Source of the DNA: Pseudomonadota bacterium
Lineage (GTDB): Bacteria > Pseudomonadota > Alphaproteobacteria > Acetobacterales > Acetobacteraceae
Direction: 5' to 3'
Assembly: GCA_021841985.1 (NCBI GenBank)
Contig: JAKCCP010000041.1
Span: 1 to 13,318 of the forward strand
Length of the DNA stretch: 13,318 nt
Shown: piece after piece, positions 5,938-11,242 of the stretch
Numbering within the stretch: position 1 is the first letter of the stretch
Layout of the letters: every line of letters starts with the position of its first letter
The notes under the pieces: model-generated
What the model saw: the letters and a program-made list of their open reading frames with translations, nothing else
What the model was told of the DNA's origin: nothing
Databases searched by the model: none
Program-made: the position numbers and the translations under genes

Positions 5938-6084
5938 GCTTTATTAACGAAAATTCATTCCCAATGTTGTGTTCCTGTTCCGTGAAATCACCACGAATTT
6001 GGGGCATTCCCTATCATTGATCCCATAGCGACACGCCATGGTTGTATCGCTCGGATACCGAATGTCTCCGCGCGACGCGCATCG
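5938..6084. other. AT-richer intergenic stretch with no recognised gene
   Basis: This stretch separates the rightward flagellar/kinase genes from the leftward metabolic genes. It is visibly richer in A and T than the flanking coding DNA. No credible open frame with a ribosome site, tRNA-like fold or known motif was seen. Very short frames exist but none resembles a gene. An sRNA cannot be excluded by eye. Confidence 0.5.
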
Positions 6085-6114
6085 CCCAATACGCTCAGGC
6101 CCAATACGCTCAGG
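6085..6114. repeat. Perfect 15-bp tandem duplication across the stop codon of the binding-protein gene
   Basis: Two identical abutting copies of CCCAATACGCTCAGG (6085-6099 and 6100-6114). The stop codon (TGA, 6112-6110) of the leftward binding-protein gene lies in the second copy. Because the unit is 15 bases, the first copy supplies another in-frame TGA five codons further on. It looks like a recent slippage duplication. Confidence 0.9.
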
Positions 6115-7336
6115 TGTGAACGAGCGGGCAGCCGCCCTCGCTCATCGGGCGGAAGGCCTGATCGGCCGGAGTGGTCGCGACCATTTTCAGCCCGTCCCAC
6201 GGCCCGCTGCTTTCCGCCGGGGTTTTCGCCTGGAACAGATACGAGGGGTGGATCTTGCGCCCGTCCTCGCGGATCTGGCCGGGGCCGAAGCAATCGTCGT
6301 CGGTCGGCATCGCCTTCATGCGCGCGACCGCCGCCCGCCCATCGGCCTTCGCCGCCGCAACGCCCATGTCCTGAACCGCCTTGAGGTAATGCAAGGTCGC
6401 CGCGTAATCCCCGGCCTGAACCATGTTCGGCCATTGATTCGGCGTTTTCGGCCGGATGCGGTCCATGAAAGCGCGGGTGCGGTCGTTCAGGTTCCAGTAG
6501 AAACTTTCGGTGAGCAACAACCCCTGCGCGGTCTCGAGGCCGAGGGCGTGGACGTTGCTATTGTACATCAGCATCGCCGCGACCCGCATGGTCTGCATCA
6601 GGCCGAATTCGCGCGCCTGCTTGATGCAGTTGATGGTATCGGCGCCGGAATTGCAGAGCCCGAGCACCTTGGCGCCGGAGGATTGCGCCTGGAGCAGGAA
6701 GGAGGAGAAATCGGTGGTGCCGGGGAAGGGATAGGTCACGCCGCCCATCACCTTGCCGCCCGCCTCGCGCACGAAGGCGGCGGTGTCGCGCTGCAATTGC
6801 TGGCCGAACACGTAATCGGCGGTGATGAAGAACCAGCTATCGCCGCCCGCCTTGACCATCGCCCCGCCGGTCGATTTCGCCAGCATATAGGTGTCATAGG
6901 TCCAATGGACGGTGTTCGGGCTGCATTGCTTGCCGGTGAGGTCCGCCGACGCGGCGCCGGAATTCAGCATCACCTTGTTCTTCTCACGGCAGACGCTGTT
7001 GACCGCGAGCGCGACCGAGGAGGTGGGCACGTCGACGATCGCGTCCACCCCGTCCTGGTCGAACCATTGCCGGGCGATGGCGGCGCCGATATCGGGCTTG
7101 TTCTGGTGGTCGGCGGACAGCACCTCGACCACCATGTCGCGGCCGGCGGTGAATTCCTGCACCGCCTGGCGCGCGCAGGCGACCCCGGTCGGGCCGGTAT
7201 CGTCGCGATAGGGACCGGACTGGTCGTTGAGGACGCCGATGCGAAGCACCGGGCCCTTGGTCTGGGCCAGGGCCGCGCGCTGCATCAGGGTCGTCGTCGC
7301 GGCGCCGGCGATCAGGCCCCGTCGTGTCAGGTTCAT
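6110..7336 (-). CDS. Substrate-binding protein of a branched-chain amino acid-type (HAAT) ABC transporter
   Basis: 408 residues. The N-terminus (MNLTRRGLIAGAATTTLMQR, then AALA-Q) is a signal peptide with a twin-arginine-like TRRGLIA motif and a likely cut after residue 24, so the protein should be periplasmic. The mature part starts LRIGVLNDQSGPYRDDTGP, the hallmark of the LivK/Peripla_BP_6 family, with further family features such as SADHQNKPDIGAAIARQWFD and GVTYPFPGTTDFSSFLLQAQ. Seven cysteines in the mature protein may form disulfides. The family binds amino acids, amides, urea or aromatic acids; the ligand here cannot be read. AGGGAGAG lies four bases before the ATG at 7336. No permease or ATPase partner is in the window. 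The same frame is open upstream to 8236, but that part is an antisense-like shadow over the SDR gene. Confidence 0.88.
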   Translation of the reverse strand: MNLTRRGLIAGAATTTLMQRAALAQTKGPVLRIGVLNDQSGPYRDDTGPTGVACARQAVQEFTAGRDMVVEVLSADHQNKPDIGAAIARQWFDQDGVDAIVDVPTSSVALAVNSVCREKNKVMLNSGAASADLTGKQCSPNTVHWTYDTYMLAKSTGGAMVKAGGDSWFFITADYVFGQQLQRDTAAFVREAGGKVMGGVTYPFPGTTDFSSFLLQAQSSGAKVLGLCNSGADTINCIKQAREFGLMQTMRVAAMLMYNSNVHALGLETAQGLLLTESFYWNLNDRTRAFMDRIRPKTPNQWPNMVQAGDYAATLHYLKAVQDMGVAAAKADGRAAVARMKAMPTDDDCFGPGQIREDGRKIHPSYLFQAKTPAESSGPWDGLKMVATTPADQAFRPMSEGGCPLVHT

Positions 7337-7416
7337 CACGTTCTCTCCCTCGGATTCGTGCCGCCAAGATTGGCCGCCGGAGGCCGAGGGCGCAAGCGGC
7401 GCGCCAGGGGCTTCGT

Positions 7417-8199
7417 TCAGGCGGCGGAATAGCCGCCATCGGCGACATAGGCGGCGCCGGTGACGAAGGAAGCGCAATCGGAAAGCAGCCAGAGCACCAG
7501 CTCGGCGATCTCCGCGGGCGTGCCGAGACGGGCGAAGGGCACCGCGCGGAGGATGTCTTCCCCCCGCGTCGGCATGTGCGGCGCGACCATCGGCGTGTCG
7601 ATATAGCCCGGGCAGACGGCGTTCACCCGGATCGCGAGCGGCGCGTATTCGAGCGCCGCGGTGCGGGTCAGGCCGATCACCCCATGCTTGCTCGCGACAT
7701 AGGCGCTGGAGCCGCGCAGCCCGACGAGCCCGGCGACCGAGGCGGTGTTGACGATCGCGCCACCGCCGCCGCTTCCCGCCTCCGTTCGCGCCATCGCCGC
7801 GATCTCGTGCTTCATGGCGAGGAACACGCCGGTGAGATTGACCGCGATCACGCGCGCGAAGGCCTCTTCGCTCCATTCGGTGATCGGCGTCCCGGCGCAA
7901 CCGACCGCGGCCGGGCTGATCCCGGCATTGTTGAAGGCGCCATCGAGGCGGCCGAACGCCGCCACCGTCGCGGCGACGAACCGCGCGACATCCGCCTCCC
8001 GGCTGACATCGCCGGCGAGCGCCAGCGCCTTGCCGCCGCTGGCGATGATTTCGCCGGCGGTGGCTTGGGCCCGCGCCTCGCTCAGGTCGGCGAGGGCGAC
8101 CGCGGCGCCGGCGCGCGCGAGCCGAAGTGCCGCCGCCCGCCCGATCCCCGAGCCGCCGCCACTCACCAGAATAATCTTGCCGTGCATCTCTTCCGCCAT
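7417..8199 (-). CDS. SDR-family NAD(P)-dependent oxidoreductase
   Basis: 260 residues, the classical short-chain dehydrogenase/reductase size. Visible motifs: nucleotide-binding GGGSGIG (14-20); Asp38 at the end of the second strand, which usually favours NAD(H) over NADP(H); GDVS (63-66); NNAG (90-93); Asn121; catalytic Ser154, Tyr167 and Lys171 (YVASK); and VNAVCPGYIDTPM after it. The catalytic tetrad is complete. The ATG at 8199 is preceded by an excellent GGAGGAG site; a second Met at residue 5 is less well placed. The gene lies 80 bp upstream of the binding-protein gene and 67 bp after the TonB-like gene on the same strand. It probably oxidises or reduces an alcohol/ketone, substrate unknown. 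Confidence 0.93.
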   Translation of the reverse strand: MAEEMHGKIILVSGGGSGIGRAAALRLARAGAAVALADLSEARAQATAGEIIASGGKALALAGDVSREADVARFVAATVAAFGRLDGAFNNAGISPAAVGCAGTPITEWSEEAFARVIAVNLTGVFLAMKHEIAAMARTEAGSGGGGAIVNTASVAGLVGLRGSSAYVASKHGVIGLTRTAALEYAPLAIRVNAVCPGYIDTPMVAPHMPTRGEDILRAVPFARLGTPAEIAELVLWLLSDCASFVTGAAYVADGGYSAA

Positions 8200-8266
8200 G
8201 GTCTCCTCCGCATTGGTTGTTCTCCGCCTGACGCAAGGCGGGTGGCGGCCATGATAGATGACGGGA

Positions 8267-9286
8267 TCAGTTGCGGTAGATCACGTAATGAATGGTGAGG
8301 TCGATGGTCACCCGCTCCTCCTCGGTGCCGATCGGAAAGGGCGGCAGATCGGCATCACGGAACAGCCCGACCGCGGCGCTGTCGAGGCGCTGGGAGCCGG
8401 ATTGGCGTTCGAGTTCGACGGATTCGACACGGCCGTCGCGATTGACCACCACGCGGACCTCGTTGATCCCCTGCTCGCCACGTTTGGCGGCGTCCTCGGG
8501 GTAGTATTTATGCTGCTCGATCCAGTCGGCGAGTTCGTTCCGCCAATCGGCGCCGAGTTCCTTCGCCGAAATCCTGGCGAAGGGGGTGATCGAGGTCGGA
8601 CCGAGTGCCGCCGGGCCGAGCGCGAATTTGCTCAGCGAAGGCAGATTCTTGGCAAAAAGATGCATCGGCGCGTAGGGGCTGCCCTTGCGCGCGGTCTCGG
8701 CCTTCGGCGCCGGGGTGCTCGGCGCGGCTTGCGGCGCGGGCGTCAGCGGCCGGGCATTGGGTGGCGGCATGACCATCGCCTGCTGGGTCGGTTTCTGCGC
8801 GCTCGGCGCCACCGTTTGCGGCGGCGGCGGGATGGCTTCGGCGAGCGGCGATGGGGACAAGACCGCCGGCGGCGCGGGGGAGGCGGCGTTCGCTTGCGCG
8901 GGCGACGGGGCGGCGGTTGCCGCCGGCGCCGCCGCTTGCGCCGCTTCCTGCGGCGGCACCGGTGGCACCGGCAAGGCCGGCGCTTCGGGCGGGGCGGCTT
9001 CTTGCGGCGGCGGTGATGGCGCGAGCGCCTTCGGCACCGCCGCCGGCCGCGGCGGCGGATTGGCTTCGCGCGTCGGGTTAGGAAGGGAGGGCCCCTTGGT
9101 GCTCCCTGACTCGAACACCATCGCGATCCCCGGCGGCGGCAGCGGCTCGATGGTGGTGCGGTGATAAACGCCGAGCGTCAGCAGCAGCAGAACGACGAAA
9201 TGCGCCACCCCCGACCAGATCAGCGGCGGCGCGATCCGCGTCTTGCGGCGGTTTCGCCGGCGCGCCGGCAGATCAAGCCCAGCCAT
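8267..9286 (-). CDS. TonB-family energy transducer protein
   Basis: 339 residues from the ATG at 9286. Order: a basic cytoplasmic N-terminus (RRRNRRKTR), one membrane helix at about 19-41, a long Pro/Ala-rich periplasmic spacer (about 47-198), and a TonB C-terminal domain from about 250 with YYPEDAAKRGEQGINEVRVV, DGRVESVELERQSGSQRLD and PPFPIG. TonB couples the ExbB/ExbD proton-driven motor to outer-membrane receptors; the spacer spans the periplasm. No exbB, exbD or receptor gene is present here, so the partners must be elsewhere. Starts further upstream (ATG 9361, TTG 9370) would add 25-28 residues; none has a strong ribosome site, and 9286 (GTGGGA about ten bases upstream) gives the more typical short cytoplasmic tail. 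It probably has its own promoter. Confidence 0.85.
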   Translation of the reverse strand: MAGLDLPARRRNRRKTRIAPPLIWSGVAHFVVLLLLTLGVYHRTTIEPLPPPGIAMVFESGSTKGPSLPNPTREANPPPRPAAVPKALAPSPPPQEAAPPEAPALPVPPVPPQEAAQAAAPAATAAPSPAQANAASPAPPAVLSPSPLAEAIPPPPQTVAPSAQKPTQQAMVMPPPNARPLTPAPQAAPSTPAPKAETARKGSPYAPMHLFAKNLPSLSKFALGPAALGPTSITPFARISAKELGADWRNELADWIEQHKYYPEDAAKRGEQGINEVRVVVNRDGRVESVELERQSGSQRLDSAAVGLFRDADLPPFPIGTEEERVTIDLTIHYVIYRN

Positions 9287-9433
9287 CGTGGTTGCGTCCC
9301 ACACACGGGAACGCCACGGCACGCGCTGGGTCACGGGGAAGGCACGAAATTCACGCGGCATGGCGAGCAACCGGGCACAAAGCTAAAGGGCCGTGCGCTG
9401 AGCGCCGTCCGCGACCCGTCCTTTCAGCTTGAA

Positions 9434-9462
9434 ATATAAGCGATCGCCTGGAAAAAAGCGAA
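9434..9462 (-). promoter_or_regulatory. Candidate sigma-70-type promoter for the tonB-like gene
   Basis: On the minus strand TTCGCT (9462-9457) and TTATAT (9439-9434) are separated by exactly 17 bases. The region between the RraA-like gene and the tonB-like gene is locally AT-rich at this point, and no other gene occupies it. The -10 is good (close to TATAAT) and the -35 moderate (TTGACA consensus). It would give a leader of about 65 nt to the ATG at 9361 or about 140 nt to that at 9286. No clear Fur box was recognised. Confidence 0.4.
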
Positions 9463-9488
9463 CCTGCCGCTGGCCGTTTTCGTCTCGT

Positions 9489-10184
9489 TCAGTGAATTTC
9501 TCCCGAGCGGCGCAGCGCCTCGCGCAGCGTCGCCGGCGAGAAATCCGCGGTCCGGCAGACATCGAGGATCACCTTCTCGCGGCGCGAGACGAGATCGATG
9601 GCCGCGGGCAGCCTGGTCACCGCCGCCGCCGGGATCACCACCGCGCCGTGGCGATCGGCGTGGATCACGTCGTCATGCCCGGCCTGCATGCCGAAAATAT
9701 TCACCGGCCCGCCGAAATCGACGAGATGGACATGGGCGTGGCTCGGCCCGACGCGCCCGCCGATGATCTGAAACCCCGGCGCCAGCGCATCGAGATCGCG
9801 GAACGAGCCGCTGGTGACGCAGCCGAGCACGCCGAGCGCCTGGTGGATGGTGGAATTGACCTCGCCCCAAAACGCGCCATAGCCCGGCCGGTCGTCGAGA
9901 TCCTGCAACACCGCGATGGTCGGCAAATCCCCGGCCGCGACATACTCGTACCACGCCGCGCGCTCGGCGACCTTCCCGCGCGGCGGCTCCTTCGCGCGCA
10001 GCGTGCCGGTGCGGGCGAGACCGACGATCGGCGGTAGTTTCTCATCGGCGACCGCCATCGGCTCGACCGTGAAACCAATCGCGCGGCGCTCCGGCACGAT
10101 CAGTTCGAGACCATTGCAAATCGTCGGCGTATCCCATTGCGCCAATTTTTCGAGATCGGCGCGGGTGAAAGGAAAATCAGCCAT
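9489..10184 (-). CDS. RraA-like protein (HMG/CHA aldolase or RraA family)
   Basis: 231 residues, the family's usual size. Visible signature: GEVNSTIHQALGVLGCVTSG (107-126) followed by SFRDLDAL with Arg129-Asp130, matching the 'G..(about 20)..RD' pattern of the aldolase/RraA fold, and DDVIHADRHGAVVIP (171-185), matching 'gD.v.aD.dGvvviP'. Members cleave 4-hydroxy-4-methyl-2-oxoglutarate or 4-carboxy-4-hydroxy-2-oxoadipate in aromatic acid breakdown, act on other oxo acids, or inhibit RNase E (RraA). The family alone does not settle which applies; next to a molybdenum hydroxylase, SDR and binding protein, a catabolic lyase is more likely than an RNase E inhibitor. GGGAG lies six bases before the ATG. 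A large palindrome lies directly upstream, separating it from the hydroxylase genes. Confidence 0.85.
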   Translation of the reverse strand: MADFPFTRADLEKLAQWDTPTICNGLELIVPERRAIGFTVEPMAVADEKLPPIVGLARTGTLRAKEPPRGKVAERAAWYEYVAAGDLPTIAVLQDLDDRPGYGAFWGEVNSTIHQALGVLGCVTSGSFRDLDALAPGFQIIGGRVGPSHAHVHLVDFGGPVNIFGMQAGHDDVIHADRHGAVVIPAAAVTRLPAAIDLVSRREKVILDVCRTADFSPATLREALRRSGEIH

Positions 10185-10208
10185 TCGTGGCTCCCATGAG
10201 TGACGGGC

Positions 10209-10424
10209 GGAGGAGGGAGGGAAGGCCGGGGGCTTTGCCCCTGGACCCCACCAGGGACAGAGTCCCTGGACCCGATTCCATAAGGATTTTTCTGGAGGGG
10301 CGCGACAAGGCGCTGGCTGGCGCTCCGTTGCGCCCCTCCAGAAAAATCCTCCCGGGATGTGGGTCTGGGGGCACTGCCCCCAGCGGGTCCAGGGCAGCGC
10401 CCTGGCCTTCCCCTTCTTCCCCCG
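10209..10424. repeat. Composite palindromic intergenic element with five hairpins
   Basis: The 250-bp gap between the hydroxylase medium-subunit gene and the RraA-like gene holds no gene. It has five inverted repeats in mirror order: 10226-10244 (eight pairs, one G-T), 10251-10269 (eight perfect pairs, AGA loop), a central 21-bp stem (10283-10303 with 10330-10350), 10365-10383 (eight perfect pairs, ACT loop) and 10389-10405 (seven perfect pairs, AGC loop). The left and right flanks are imperfect reverse complements of each other, including the purine-rich ends (about 10209-10227 and 10405-10424), so the whole is one 216-bp palindrome. Similar 'CCCCTGGACCC' hairpin repeats are frequent in Acetobacteraceae as I recall. 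On the minus-strand transcript it would fold in the leader of the RraA-like gene. Confidence 0.85.
10283..10350. repeat. Central perfect 21-bp inverted repeat of the composite element
   Basis: Positions 10283-10303 and 10330-10350 are exact reverse complements, with a 26-base spacer. Just inside, 10304-10306 and 10327-10329 add a G-T and two Watson-Crick pairs. The stem contains AGGATTTTTCTGGAGGGGCGC on the plus strand in two segments (an A/T-rich half and a G-rich half). No transposase-like frame lies between the arms, so this is not an autonomous insertion sequence. Confidence 0.9.
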
Positions 10425-10434
10425 TCGTTGACGT

Positions 10435-11232
10435 TCAGGCGGCGGCGGCCACGGCGCGCCGTGCCACGACGGTGATCAGATGGGCGCGATAGACGGCGCT
10501 GCCGTGGATATCGCTGTTCAGACCCTCCGGCGAGACCTTGATCGCGGCGATGGCGTCCGGCGACCAGGATTTGGCCAGCGCCGCCTCCATCTCGGGGACG
10601 CGGAACACGCCGTTCTGCCCCGCCCCGGTCACCGCGACGCGCACCCCGGCCGGCCCCTTGGCGACGAAGACGCCGACCATGGCGTAGCGCGAGGCGGGCT
10701 GGCGGAATTTCTCATAGGCCGATGTCTCGACCGGCAGCGGAAATTCGACCGCGGTGATGATTTCGTCGGCCTCGAGGGCGGTTGTGAACATGCCCTGGAA
10801 GAAATCATCGGCCTTGATCGCCCGCTTGTTGGTCTTGACCACCGCGCCGAGCGCCAATACCGCTGCCGGATAGCAGGCGGAGGGATCGTTATTGGCGAGC
10901 GAGCCGCCGATGGTGCCGCGATGGCGGACCTGGTTGTCGCCGATCCAGGAGGCGAGCATGGCGAGCCCCGGGATCGCCTTTTTCACCTCCGCCGAACGGG
11001 CGACGGCGGCATGGGTGGTCATCGCGCCGATGGTGAGCGCATTGCCCGAAACACTGATTCCAGAAAGCCCGAGACCGGCGAGATCGACCACCGAAGAGGG
11101 CTTGTTGAGCCGCTGCTTGAGCACCGGGATGAAGGTCTGGCCGCCGGCGATCGCCTTGGCCTCCGGCTCGGTGGCGAGGAGCTTCACCGCGTCCGCGACA
11201 CTGGCCGGTTTCCGATAAGCGAAATCATACAT
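10435..11232 (-). CDS. FAD-binding medium subunit of a molybdenum hydroxylase (xanthine dehydrogenase/CoxM family)
   Basis: 265 residues from the ATG at 11232 (MYDFAYRKP, a classic start for the family). FAD-binding motifs are AGGQ (29-32, in [15 protein letters not shown]) and [11 protein letters not shown] (107-117), followed by the CO-dehydrogenase flavoprotein C-terminal domain with [20 protein letters not shown]. This subunit passes electrons from the iron-sulfur subunit to FAD and on to an acceptor. The frame extends upstream to 11346 over the large-subunit gene, but an AGGAG site overlapping that gene's stop, seven to eight bases from the ATG, fixes 11232. Only ten bases separate the two genes. 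The name coxM is avoided because the large subunit lacks the CO dehydrogenase signature. Confidence 0.92.
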   Translation of the reverse strand: MYDFAYRKPASVADAVKLLATEPEAKAIAGGQTFIPVLKQRLNKPSSVVDLAGLGLSGISVSGNALTIGAMTTHAAVARSAEVKKAIPGLAMLASWIGDNQVRHRGTIGGSLANNDPSACYPAAVLALGAVVKTNKRAIKADDFFQGMFTTALEADEIITAVEFPLPVETSAYEKFRQPASRYAMVGVFVAKGPAGVRVAVTGAGQNGVFRVPEMEAALAKSWSPDAIAAIKVSPEGLNSDIHGSAVYRAHLITVVARRAVAAAA

Positions 11233-11242
11233 GCTTTGGCTC

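Noticed and set aside
5944..5954. TTAAC half-site after the kinase gene as another CtrA box
   Set aside because: There is no TTAA-like half at the right distance on either side, and it lies between convergent gene ends, not at a promoter.
6038..7432. 464-codon plus-strand frame over the binding-protein gene
   Set aside because: It is antisense to a well-supported gene and shows no recognisable domain.
7337..8236. Upstream extension of the binding-protein frame, giving one 708-codon open frame
   Set aside because: The added part lies over the SDR gene in another frame and is Arg/Gly-rich without motifs; the signal peptide, ribosome site and family start all fit 7336.
8224..8241. Short six-pair hairpin (CCGCCT/AGGCGG) between the tonB-like and SDR genes as a terminator
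   Set aside because: The stem is short and has no following T-tract on the minus strand; it could arise by chance in GC-rich DNA.
10177..10492. Short frames on both strands through the composite palindrome (10177-10374 minus, 10187-10492 plus)
   Set aside because: Their products are similar to each other only because the DNA is palindromic; no ribosome site or family resemblance, so they are not genes.
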